NCBI GenBank assembly: GCA_963766725.1
Contig: CAVYBK010000020.1
Span: 62,001-126,000 of the forward strand
From: DATEOR01 sp963766725
GTDB taxonomy: Bacteria > Actinomycetota > Thermoleophilia > Gaiellales > Gaiellaceae
DNA length: 64,000 nt
Reading direction: 5' to 3'
Positions 42,862 through 51,882 of this stretch are shown here, one piece after another; the first letter of the stretch is position 1; the number at the start of each line of letters is the position of its first letter. The translations under genes were made by a program, and so were the position numbers. The notes beneath the pieces were generated by a model. The model ran no database searches. It was not told the origin of the DNA and saw only the letters and a list, made by a program, of their open reading frames with translations.

Positions 42862-42944
42862 GTGTCTCTTCAGGTGATCGTGCCACTTCGCCGGTGAGCG
42901 AAGAGCGCTTCGGCGGAGATGGCCGCGATTGCCTGGAGAGACAC
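42862..42944 (-). ncRNA. Structured intergenic element, copy B
   Basis: GTGTCTCTTCAGGTGATC (42862-42879) and GATTGCCTGGAGAGACAC (42927-42944) pair over all 18 positions, counting G-T wobbles. The interior has further pairing, such as CGAAG-AGCG-CTTCG. The terminal sequences match copy A, but the fourth pair is T-A here and C-G there, so both sides changed together. The structure starts on the base after the TAG stop of the lamin-tail gene, as copy A starts after the TAG of def. On the coding strand it precedes the 48-residue gene and clpS. Confidence 0.55.
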
Positions 42945-43837
42945 CTAGTTGGAAATCCCGGGCGTGGGATCCCCGATGGTGAAGTCCGCCGAGTTCACGT
43001 TCGTGTCATGTCCGTTCGGATGGCGCGCGTCGCTCTTCCCGGGAACGGGCGCGATCGGAGGCGCAGCCGCCGCGGTTCCTTCGACGAACGCGTTCGTCGC
43101 GTCGCCCCAGCCCACGGAGTCGACGATGGTTCCGTCGGCGTCCTTGATCGCGACTCCGCCCGCAGCCGAGGCGAGGCCCGCCGAGAAGGACTTGTCGGCC
43201 GGGTGGGCGCCCGAGTAGCCCGAGCCTCCGAAGAGGAAGAACGCTCCCGGAGCCAGCATCGTGCCGTCGGCAAGCGTGCCGAGCGAGACGTCGCTCGTCC
43301 CCGCTCCCGATCGGTAGACGAGCTTCCAGCCGGAGAGGTCGGCCGCCGCCGTCCCGGTGTTGGCGATCTCGACGAACTCGTCGCCGAGCGCGCCTTCGAT
43401 CCCCACCGAGAACTCGTTGATCCGGATGACCGCGTCGCCACCCGCGCCCGCGACGCAGTGGATCTGCGCGAGCCCGGAGCCGTCGTAGGCGATCGAGATC
43501 GCTCCCGCCTGTCCGCCGATGGTGCAGCCGAGCCCCGCAAGGGAGTCGAACGAGGCGAGCCCGGGGCCCGCCGGACCCTGCGGCCCCTGAGCGCCGGTCG
43601 CTCCCTTGGGCCCGGCGGGGCCCGCCGGGCCGGTCGGCCCCGCGCTCCACGCTGGTTCCAGGCGAGCGCCCGCTCCCCGTGGCGGCAGGCCGAGGCTTTT
43701 GCGACGACGCGGAGGGCGCCGCCGTCCACCTTGCGGCAGGCGTGGATGACGCCGTTCCCGTCAGGGATGGCGGCGAGTGCCGCACCCGCGACCGCCACCG
43801 CGGCGATCGCGAGCGCGACGAGAATCTTCGAGCGCAT
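42945..43837 (-). CDS. Secreted collagen-like protein with lamin-tail domain (one apparent frameshift)
   Basis: The N-terminus is a Sec signal (SKILVALAIAAVAVAGAALA), followed by IPDGNGVIHACRKVDGGALR, a start common in actinobacterial secreted proteins. A short collagen-like stretch (GPTGPAGPAGPKGATGAQG) follows, then a lamin-tail domain (INEFSVGIEGALGDEFVEIA, LSGWKLVYRSG) to GDPTPGISN. The signal part and the collagen part are in different frames; adding one base to the CCCC run at 43638-43641 joins them. GGAGAAGC before ATG 43837 is a good Shine-Dalgarno sequence. Probably an extracellular structural or adhesion protein. Confidence 0.78.
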
Positions 43838-43986
43838 GCTTCTCCTTCCATCGAATGGCATGCGCCGGTGATAGCTTCGCGACTCGCGCGTGAGTGTGAC
43901 CGTGCAGGAACCGGCACAGATCCGCGCACGAGGGGATTCAATTCTCGCGCGCAATTGCCGATAAACCCACGCTGGCCTCCCTACCC

Positions 43987-46140
43987 ATGCCCGATACCGC
44001 CCCCATTTCGGACGACGGCACCAACGCGCTGCACGAAGCGCTCGCGACAGCGGACGTACTCCGCCGCGTCGCCGGCACCGTCGCCATCCATCTCTACGAG
44101 TCCGAGTACCTCGAGGACGGGACGTATGTCTGCAACACGTTCATCGGCGAGGGGCTCGAGAGCCTCCTCGGCCCACTTCCCGAGGACAAGACGCCCGAGG
44201 AGGCGTGGGAGGAAGCCGTCCACCCGGACGACCAGGAGACGTACGACGTCCTTGCGAAGCTCGAGGCCGGCGAGGCCGTCGAGATCGAGTACCGCCTGGT
44301 CGGCTACGACGGGAAGACACGCTGGGTCTGGGACCGCATGCGCCCTCGGCGCGGGCCCGGGGGCCAGCTCCTCGTCGACGGGATCGTCGCCGACATCACC
44401 GAGCGGCGAAAGGCGTCCGACGCCCTCGAGGAGGCGCGCCGCCAGCTCCAGCACATCGCCTTCCACGACCCGCTCACCGGCCTGCCCAACCGCGTCTCCT
44501 TCCAGGAGCGGCTGGACGAGGCGCTCGACCGCTGTCCCGGAAAGCAGTGCGCGGCCGGCGTCCTCTTCATCGACCTGGACAACTTCAAGCTGATCAACGA
44601 CAGCTTCGGCCACGCGGCCGGCGACGAGCTCTTGCGCGCGGTCGCGGGACGGCTTCAGCGCGCGACGCGCACCGCCGACGTAGTCGCCCGCCAAGGAGGC
44701 GACGAGTTCCTCGTCCTCCTCGCCGACATCGAGCCGAACGGCAACGAGGACGACCCCGAGTACGCCCGCAAGGCCGCCGCGGTCGTCGCGCGGAAGATCC
44801 GCCGCACGCTGCTGGCTCCCTTCGTCGTCTCCGGCGTGGAGATCTTCGTCAGCGCCTCGATCGGCGTCAGCCTCTTCCCCGACGACGCGCCGGACTCGGA
44901 GACTCTCCTGAAGCACGCGGACACCGCGATGTACCGCGCGAAGGACGCGGGCCGCGACTGCCATGCCCTCTATGCGCTCGACCGCGACGACGCGCTCACG
45001 CAGCTTTCGATGGCCGGGCGCCTGCGCACGGCGATCGAGCGCGGCGACGGCCTCGTCCTCCACTACCAGCCGCTTGTCCGCCTGGACTCCGGCGAGATCA
45101 TCGGGGCCGAAGCGCTCATCCGCTGGCAGGACGGTGAACGCCTCGTGCCGCCGGCCGATTTCCTCCCGCTCGCCGAGCGAACGGGCCTCATGGCGCCCCT
45201 CTCGGACTGGGTGATCGCAGAGGCGTGCCGGCAGGCGAAAAACTGGCGCGACCGCAAGCTCGACCTCTACGTCTCGATCAACCTGCCGCCCTCGTTCTGG
45301 CAGCCGACCGCAATGCGCCACGTGCTCGCCACGATCGAGTCCTTCGGGCTCAACCCCGACCGGCTCATGATCGAGATCACCGAGTCGGCGATGATGGTCG
45401 ATCCGCGAACGAACATGGATTCGGTCATCGACGAGCTGCACGAGCGCGGGCTTCGCCTCGCAATCGACGACTTCGGGAGCGGCCACTCCTCCCTCTCGCG
45501 CCTGAACCAGATGCGCGTCTCCACGCTGAAGATCGACCGCTCCTTCGTGAGCGACCTTCCGGACGACCGCAACTCCGCGGTGCTCGTCTCCTCGATCATC
45601 CAGCTCTCCCGGAACCTCGGGCTCGAGCCGCTCGCCGAGGGGATCGAGACCGAGGAGCAGCGCGCCTTCTTCCTCGAGCACGGCTGCGAGCTCGGCCAGG
45701 GATTCCACTTCAGCCGCCCCGTCAGGGCAAGCGAGCTCGAGACCCTCTACCGCGCCTCCCGGGCGGTGGAAGACGTGCGCTCGCTAGTCCCGACCCGGGC
45801 CAAGGACGCGACTACCCTATGGCGGCCTGCGGCCGCTTTTTTTGTGCGCGTTTTTCCGGGAAAGGAGAGGGCGTGGAACATGGATCCGAGAGCTACTACG
45901 TGCTCGGCGAGGGCCTGCTCGGCGAAAGCCTCGGCGGCCGTGAGCCGACGCTCGCCCGAACCGCCGAGGCGGCGACCCCGCCCTTCCGCTTTTCCCGCAT
46001 GGGTCCGAGGGGCGGCGGCAAGCAGATCCCCAAGGGGACGAGGAAGGCCCTCGCGGACGCGATGGCCGTCGCGGGAGGGGGCTCGGTCGGTGTTCCGGCG
46101 GGCTTCACGTACCTCGGCCAGTTCATCGACCACGACCTGA
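43987..46140 (+). CDS. PAS-GGDEF-EAL cyclic di-GMP protein (3' end doubtful)
   Basis: A PAS-like sensor (about 30-140) is followed by a GGDEF domain with the intact motif RQGGDEFLVL near residue 238 and an I-site RTAD five residues before. An EAL domain then has GAEALIRWQ near 374, SINLPPSFW, EITESAMM, AIDDFGSGHSS and LKIDRSF, all catalytic positions present. Both c-di-GMP synthesis and hydrolysis are possible. The EAL domain ends near QGFHFSRPVRASELE. The reading then continues about 130 Arg-rich residues across a terminator and over the peroxidase gene, so the true stop is likely near 45790-45820 and a 1-base indel may have removed it. Confidence 0.9.
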   Translation: MPDTAPISDDGTNALHEALATADVLRRVAGTVAIHLYESEYLEDGTYVCNTFIGEGLESLLGPLPEDKTPEEAWEEAVHPDDQETYDVLAKLEAGEAVEIEYRLVGYDGKTRWVWDRMRPRRGPGGQLLVDGIVADITERRKASDALEEARRQLQHIAFHDPLTGLPNRVSFQERLDEALDRCPGKQCAAGVLFIDLDNFKLINDSFGHAAGDELLRAVAGRLQRATRTADVVARQGGDEFLVLLADIEPNGNEDDPEYARKAAAVVARKIRRTLLAPFVVSGVEIFVSASIGVSLFPDDAPDSETLLKHADTAMYRAKDAGRDCHALYALDRDDALTQLSMAGRLRTAIERGDGLVLHYQPLVRLDSGEIIGAEALIRWQDGERLVPPADFLPLAERTGLMAPLSDWVIAEACRQAKNWRDRKLDLYVSINLPPSFWQPTAMRHVLATIESFGLNPDRLMIEITESAMMVDPRTNMDSVIDELHERGLRLAIDDFGSGHSSLSRLNQMRVSTLKIDRSFVSDLPDDRNSAVLVSSIIQLSRNLGLEPLAEGIETEEQRAFFLEHGCELGQGFHFSRPVRASELETLYRASRAVEDVRSLVPTRAKDATTLWRPAAAFFVRVFPGKERAWNMDPRATTCSARACSAKASAAVSRRSPEPPRRRPRPSAFPAWVRGAAASRSPRGRGRPSRTRWPSREGARSVFRRASRTSASSSTTT
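45822..45843 (+). terminator. Rho-independent terminator after the GGDEF-EAL gene
   Basis: GCGGCC-TGC-GGCCGC followed by seven T residues (45837-45843) is a classic intrinsic terminator. It lies inside the reading frame as called for the GGDEF-EAL gene, which argues that the frame is artificially extended. The peroxidase Shine-Dalgarno starts about 20 bases further on. Confidence 0.82.
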
Positions 46141-47418
46141 CCTTCGACAAGACAGACGTGATGCTCGGGGAGCACGTCGCTCCCGCCGCGCTCCTCCAGG
46201 CCCGTTCGCCGAGTCTCGACCTCGACTCCCTCTACGGCGCGGGCCCGGGAGATCCCGGTTCGGAGCAGTTCTACGAGGCCGACGGGCTCCACCTGAAGAT
46301 GGGCAAGACCGCCTCCGGCGACGGCCTGGCCTCGAAGGACGGGTTCGACCTCCCGCGCGGCGCGGGCTCGACCGTTGCGGCGAAGCGGAAGGCGATCATC
46401 CCCGACCCGCGGAACGACGAGAACCTCGCAGTCGCGCAGAACCACCTGGCCATGATCCGCTTCCACAACCGCGTCATCGACAAGCTCGGCAACGTTCCCG
46501 CCGGCTCACGCTTCGAGCGCGCCCGGAAGCGGGTGACGAAGCACTACCAGTGGATGATCCGCACCGACTTCCTGCCGAGGATCTGCGAGGCCTCGGTCGT
46601 GAACGACGTCTTCACGAACGGGCGCAAGGCCTTCGAGGTCGGCGCGGCGCCGACTGATGTGCCGACGATGCCGATCGAGTTCTCCGTTGCCGCCTACCGG
46701 CTCGGACACTCGATGGTGCGCGGCTCCTACAACTGGAACAAGATCTTCGACGACGGCTTCGGCACGCTCGACCTCCTCTTCGCCTTCTCGGCGACGAGCG
46801 GCGACCTCGGCGGCTTTCCCCGCCTGATCAGCTCGTGGATTGCAGACTTCAGGCGCCTATACGACTTTCCGGCCGGCGGCCACGCGACGCTCGGCGTGCC
46901 GGCTGCGAAGTTCAACAAGGCGATGCGGATCGACACACGCATCGTCAACCCGCTCCAGTTCCTCCCCGGCTTCACGGGCCTGGAGGCGAACCTCGCCTTC
47001 CGCAACCTGACGCAGGGCGAACATGGTCAGGCTCGCCACCGGGCAGCAGATGGTCACGTTCCTGAAGAGCAAGGGCATCTCGATCACGAAGCTGACCAAG
47101 GCGCAGCTTCGTGACGGAGACGGCGGTGCCGATCTCGGAGGCCTCACCCAGGCACAGCGGGAGCGCGTCCTGACCGACACGCCGCTCTGGTTCTACATCC
47201 TCCGCGAGGCAGAGCTGAACGGCGGCAAGCTGACCGGCGTCGGTGCACGCATCGTGGCGGAGACGTTCCACCGCGCGATGGAAGGGAGCGAGCACTCGAT
47301 CGTCCGCGACCCCGCGTTCAGGCCGAAGCTCGGGCCGAACAACACGACATTCCGGATGACGGATCTCCTCTTCTTCGCCTTCGAGGGAAAGAAAACGCTG
47401 CTCGCGCCGCTCGGCTAA
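45873..47418 (+). CDS. Animal-type haem peroxidase family protein (one apparent frameshift)
   Basis: A bacterial member of the animal haem peroxidase (peroxidase-cyclooxygenase) superfamily. GTG 45873 follows AAAGGAGAGG. The distal-His segment is TYLGQFIDHDLTFDK, followed by SLDSLYGAGPG, and the proximal-His region is YRLGHSMVRGSYNWN. The frame breaks at FRNLTQGEHGQ; removing one base near 47014 gives LTRANMVRLATGQQM and continues to FAFEGKKTLLAPLG at 47418. The joined protein would be about 514 residues, with no signal peptide. Likely an oxidoreductase of unknown substrate. Confidence 0.85.
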
Positions 47419-47447
47419 AGCGCGCCCTGACGTACGATCCTGCTGCC

Positions 47448-49352
47448 GTGCGGACGCGCCCAGGCTCGTACGTCCTCCAGGTCGCCATCGTCTCTGCCGT
47501 CTACTTCGGTGGAGCGAAGCTCGGCCTCAATCTGGCGGTCGGCCACGGCGTCATCACGCCCGTCTGGCCGCCCACCGGGATCGCGATCGCGGCGCTGCTC
47601 CTGCTCGGCCCGAGGGTCTGGCCGGCGGTCGCGATCGGCGCCCTCCTCGGCAACGCGACGAGCGGCGTCTCGTTCTGGGTCGCGACGGGCATCGCCGTCG
47701 GAAACACGCTCGAGGCGCTCGTGGCCGTCTACCTGCTCCGCCGGTTCTCGTTCCGGAAATCCTTCGAGCGCGTTCAGGACGTGGTCAGGTTCGCCTGCGC
47801 GGCGGCCATCGCGGCCGGGGTGGCAGCGACGAACGGCGTCACCGTGCTCGCGCTCGCGGACTCGGCAGCCGCCTCCCCGTACGGATCGCGCTGGCTTCTC
47901 TGGTGGCTCGGCGACGCGACGGGAGCGCTGCTCGTCGCGCCTCTGATCCTCGTCTGGGCGACGCGTCCACCGCTCCGCATCCCGGGAAGGCGCCTCGCCG
48001 AGGGCGCCGTCGTGCTCGCGGCGCTCGCCGGCCTCGCCGCGCTCATCTTCCTCGGCGGGCTCTGGCGCTACCCCTACCTCCTCTTCCCGCTTCTCCTTTG
48101 GGCCGCCGTCCGCTTCACACAGCTCGGCGCGGTGACGGCGAGCGTCACGGTCGCCGCGTTCGGCGTGGCCGGGGTGATCTCGGCGAACGTCCCGCTCGGC
48201 GGCCGCGACGAGACAGTCGCGGTGGAGATCCTCCAGAGCCTCCTCGCCGTCACGGCGATCAGCCTGCTCGCGCTCGGCGCCTCGATCTCGGAGCGCGACT
48301 CCGCCGCCGAGTCGCTCCGCCAGGCCGCTGTGGGGCTCGCCGAGGCGCAGGCCCTCGCCCACATCGGCAGCTGGGAGTGGGACATCGCCGGCGACCGCGT
48401 CACGTGGTCGAACGAGCTCTACCGGATCTACGACCTTCAGCCCGAGCGCGGTGAGCTGAACTACGAGGCCTACCTCTCCCGGATCCATCCGGGCGACCGG
48501 GACCGCGTGCGCTCGACCATCGCGGTGGCGCTCGAGGAGGGGCACGCCTTCGAGATGACGCACCGTGCCGTGCTCGGGGACGGAAGCGAGCGGATCGTGC
48601 AAGGCCGAGGCCGCGTGATTCTCGACCGCGCCGGCCATCCGGTGCGCATGGTCGGGACGTCACAGGACATCACCGAGCGGGAGCGCGTCGAGCAGGTCCG
48701 GGAGAACATCCTCTCCGCGGTCTCCCACGAGCTGCGCACGCCGCTCACCGCCATCCTCGGTTTCGCCATCACGCTTCGCGAGCGCTGGCCCACCCTGACC
48801 GACGAGGGGCGGGAGGAGATGATCGGCCTCGTCGCGAGCCAGGCCACGCGGCTCGAGCGGCTGCTCAACGACCTCCTCGACGTGGACCGGCTCCGGCACG
48901 GACGACTGCGTGTCGACTTCGAGCACGCCGACCTCGCCGAGCTCGTCCGCACCGTCGTCGCAGGCCGGCCCGACGGCAGGGAGATCGACGTGCAGGCCCA
49001 GAGCGTCCACGCGAGCGTCGACCCGGCCAAGTTCGAGCGCATCGTGGAGAACCTCATCGCCAACGCCGAGCGCCACACCCCCGCGGGCTCGCCCATCGAG
49101 GTGTCGGTTGCGCCCGACGGAATCGGTGCACTCCTGCGCGTGGACGACCACGGCCCCGGCGTGCCCGACGCCGAGAAGGAGACGATCTTCCAGGCCTTCA
49201 CGCGCGGCAGCGAGGTCGAGGTGACCGGAGTCGGCGTGGGCCTCTCGCTGGTGGCGCAGTTCGCCGCGCTGCACGGGGGCCGCGCCTGGGTCGAGGACAA
49301 CCCCGGCGGCGGCGCCTCCTTCCGCGTGCTCTTCCCGGACATCGCCGCTTGA
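47448..49352 (+). CDS. MASE1-PAS sensor histidine kinase
   Basis: The 634-residue protein has an N-terminal MASE1 membrane sensor of about eight helices (1-290; VWPPTGIAIAALLLLGPRVW is typical), a PAS domain (about 305-405; HIGSWEWDIAGDRVTWSNEL), a HisKA domain with the phospho-His in SAVSHELRTPLTAIL (about residue 427), and a HATPase_c domain with ENLIANAERH, DDHGPGVP and GVGVGLSL. No cognate response regulator gene is adjacent. Its stop overlaps the hutU TTG start. Confidence 0.9.
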   Translation: MRTRPGSYVLQVAIVSAVYFGGAKLGLNLAVGHGVITPVWPPTGIAIAALLLLGPRVWPAVAIGALLGNATSGVSFWVATGIAVGNTLEALVAVYLLRRFSFRKSFERVQDVVRFACAAAIAAGVAATNGVTVLALADSAAASPYGSRWLLWWLGDATGALLVAPLILVWATRPPLRIPGRRLAEGAVVLAALAGLAALIFLGGLWRYPYLLFPLLLWAAVRFTQLGAVTASVTVAAFGVAGVISANVPLGGRDETVAVEILQSLLAVTAISLLALGASISERDSAAESLRQAAVGLAEAQALAHIGSWEWDIAGDRVTWSNELYRIYDLQPERGELNYEAYLSRIHPGDRDRVRSTIAVALEEGHAFEMTHRAVLGDGSERIVQGRGRVILDRAGHPVRMVGTSQDITERERVEQVRENILSAVSHELRTPLTAILGFAITLRERWPTLTDEGREEMIGLVASQATRLERLLNDLLDVDRLRHGRLRVDFEHADLAELVRTVVAGRPDGREIDVQAQSVHASVDPAKFERIVENLIANAERHTPAGSPIEVSVAPDGIGALLRVDDHGPGVPDAEKETIFQAFTRGSEVEVTGVGVGLSLVAQFAALHGGRAWVEDNPGGGASFRVLFPDIAA

Positions 49353-50932
49353 GCGGCCTGCGCTGCCGCGGCTGGGAGCAGGAAGGCGCGCTCCGCTGCC
49401 TCCTCAACAACCTCGACCCGGCCGTCGCCGAGGATCCCGACGCGCTCGTGGTCTACGGAGGCCGCGGCAAGGCGGCGCGCTCCAAGGAGGCCCTGGCCGA
49501 GATCGTCTCCGCCCTCGAGCGCCTCGGCCCCGACGAGACCCTGATCGTCCAGTCGGGGAAGGCGGTGGCCGTGCTCCCGACCCATGAGGACGCGCCGCGC
49601 GTCCTCATCTCGACCGCGATGATCGTCCCGGAGTGGTCCGACCAGGACACCTTCCGCCGGCTCGAGGACGCGGGCCTGACGATGTACGGCCAGATGACCG
49701 CCGCCGGCTGGTTCTATATCGGCACGCAGGGCATCCTCGGCTTCACCTACGAGACCTTTCGCGCCATCGCGGCGAAGCACTTCGGCGGCTCGCTCTCCGG
49801 CCGGCGCGTCCTGACCGCGGGACTCGGCGGCATGGGCGGCGCTCAGGGGTTCGGCGTCGGACTGAACGGAGGCCGGGCGCTCATCGTCGAGGTCGATCCC
49901 GCACGCGCCGAGCGCCGCCTGGCGGACGGCTGGGTCGACCTCGTCGCGGGCTACGACGAGGCGCTCGCCGCGCATCTCGATCCCGAGGGCCCGGACTCGG
50001 TCGCACTCGTCGCCAACGCTGCCGATGTTCTCCCGCGCCTGCTCGCCGACGGGGTCGAGTTCGACGTCGTCACGGACCAGACGGCGGCGCACGATCCCCT
50101 CCGCGGCTACGTACCGCTCGGCTTCTCGGCGGAAGAGGCGCGCGCGGCAGACGCGGAGGACCCGGGCTTCCAGCGCGCGGTCTACGACTCCCTCACTGCG
50201 CACGTGGCCGCGCTGCTCCGGTTCAAGGAACGCGGCGCAGTCGTCTTCGAGTACGGCAACGGGATCCGCGCGCAGGCGGCGGCGCAGGGCCTGGCGGGCG
50301 CCATGGAGATCCCCGGCTTCGTCGCCGAGTACGTGCGCCCGATCCTCGCGCGCGGCGTCGGTCCCTTCCGCTGGATCTGCCTCTCCGGCGATCCCGAGGA
50401 CCTCCGCCGGAGCGAGGACGTGCTCATGGAGGTGGTCGGCACCGACTCCCTGCGCGGCTGGATCGAGCTCGCGCGCGAGCGCGTCCCGCTTCAGGGCCTT
50501 CCTGCCCGGATCTGCTGGCTCGGCCTCGGGGAGCGGGACAAGGTCGCCCTCGCCATGAACGAGCTCGTCCGCTCCGGCGAGTGCGGCCCGCTCGCCATCG
50601 GCCGCGACCACATGGATCCCGCCTCCGTCGCCTCGCCCACGCGCGAGACCGAGGGCATGCTGGACGGGAGCGACGCGATCGCCGACTGGCCGATCCTCTC
50701 CGCGCTCCTCAACGCGGCGCAGGGCGCGAGCTGGGTTGCCGTCGGGAACGGAGGCGGCGTCGGCGTCGGCCGCTCCATCCACTCCGGAATGGTCGTCGTC
50801 GCCGACGGGAGCGACCTCGCCGAGCGGAAGATCGGGCGGGTCTTCTGGACGGATCCCGCGCTCGGCGTTGCGCGCTACGCGGACGCAGGCTATCCCGAAG
50901 CGCAGGCCGAGGCGGAGCGGCACGGCCTGTGA
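49349..50932 (+). CDS. hutU: Urocanate hydratase
   Basis: Converts urocanate to imidazolone propionate in histidine breakdown. The 527-residue protein starts at a TTG (TTGA overlap with the kinase gene) and has VVYGGRGKAARSKEAL, the NAD-binding GLGGMGGAQGFGVGLNGG, DQTAAHDPLRGYVPLGF and FRWICLSGDPEDL. It is somewhat shorter than the usual 550 residues. No hutH, hutI or hutG is in the window. It is followed directly by egtD. Confidence 0.9.
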   Translation: MSGLRCRGWEQEGALRCLLNNLDPAVAEDPDALVVYGGRGKAARSKEALAEIVSALERLGPDETLIVQSGKAVAVLPTHEDAPRVLISTAMIVPEWSDQDTFRRLEDAGLTMYGQMTAAGWFYIGTQGILGFTYETFRAIAAKHFGGSLSGRRVLTAGLGGMGGAQGFGVGLNGGRALIVEVDPARAERRLADGWVDLVAGYDEALAAHLDPEGPDSVALVANAADVLPRLLADGVEFDVVTDQTAAHDPLRGYVPLGFSAEEARAADAEDPGFQRAVYDSLTAHVAALLRFKERGAVVFEYGNGIRAQAAAQGLAGAMEIPGFVAEYVRPILARGVGPFRWICLSGDPEDLRRSEDVLMEVVGTDSLRGWIELARERVPLQGLPARICWLGLGERDKVALAMNELVRSGECGPLAIGRDHMDPASVASPTRETEGMLDGSDAIADWPILSALLNAAQGASWVAVGNGGGVGVGRSIHSGMVVVADGSDLAERKIGRVFWTDPALGVARYADAGYPEAQAEAERHGL

Positions 50933-51882
50933 GCTTCCGGCTCAAGCGGCGCATGACCCGGGAGCAGCTCTTGGAGCAGCTGCGGCGCGAAGCCCGCGAA
51001 GGACTGACCGCGAGCCCCAAGCGCATGCGCTCCCGCTGGGTCTGGGACGGCCGCGGCTCCGACCTCTACGGACGGATCATGGAGCTGCCGCAGTACTACC
51101 TCCCGCAGGCCGAGCGGGAGATCCTCGCCGCCCGCGCGCCCGAGATCGAGGCGCTCGTGCATCCGAGGACCGTTGTCGAGCTGGGTCCCGGCTCGTCGGT
51201 GAAGACTCCGCTCCTCCTCGACGCGCTGAGCGGATTGGACCGCTACGTGGCGGTCGACGTGAGCGGTGAGGCTCTCGAGGCCGCGGGGGGCCACCTGGCC
51301 GCTCGCTATCCCGAGCTCGAGATCGTCGGCGTCGTCGGGGACTTCGAGACCGGCTTGCCGGAGCCCTACGAGCGGACCCTCGTCGTCTCCCTCGGATCCA
51401 CGATCGGGGGGCTCGACCCGGAGGATCGCGCCGTGCTCCTCTCTGCGGTGGCCCCCATGTTGGGTAAGGACGGGGCGCTCCTCCTCGGCCTCGATCTCAT
51501 GAAGGACGTAGCGCGGATCGTCGCCGCCTACAACGACGAGCAGGGCCTCTCGGCGGCGCTGATCGGGAACCTCCTCCCCATCCTCAACCGCGAGCTCGGC
51601 GCCGACTTCGAGCCGGAGCGCTTCCAAGGCGAGGCGGTCTGGAGCGAGGAGCGCGGGCGAATGGAGATGTTCGTCCGCTCGCTCGAATCCCAGACGGTGA
51701 CTCTGCGCGAGATCGACCTCACGGTCGAGTTCGCCGAGGGCGAGACGCTCCGCACCGAGATCTCGACGAAGTTCACGCGCGAGGGCGTCGCGGCGGAGCT
51801 GGCCGCAGCGAGGATGGAGATCCGGTCCTGGTGGACCGACGAGGCGGGCGACTTCGCCCTATGCCTCGCGCAGAAGCCGTAA
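50929..51882 (+). CDS. egtD: L-histidine N-alpha-methyltransferase (EgtD)
   Basis: Makes hercynine, the first intermediate of ergothioneine. The 317-residue SAM-dependent protein shows GSDLYGRIMELPQYYLPQAE, VVELGPGSSVKTPLLLDAL, YVAVDVSGEALEAA, SLGSTIGGLDPEDR and LLLGLDLMKD, all typical of EgtD. The GTG start overlaps the hutU stop. No egtB, egtC or egtE was found nearby. The hutU-egtD pair puts two histidine-derived pathways side by side. Confidence 0.92.
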   Translation: MSFRLKRRMTREQLLEQLRREAREGLTASPKRMRSRWVWDGRGSDLYGRIMELPQYYLPQAEREILAARAPEIEALVHPRTVVELGPGSSVKTPLLLDALSGLDRYVAVDVSGEALEAAGGHLAARYPELEIVGVVGDFETGLPEPYERTLVVSLGSTIGGLDPEDRAVLLSAVAPMLGKDGALLLGLDLMKDVARIVAAYNDEQGLSAALIGNLLPILNRELGADFEPERFQGEAVWSEERGRMEMFVRSLESQTVTLREIDLTVEFAEGETLRTEISTKFTREGVAAELAAARMEIRSWWTDEAGDFALCLAQKP

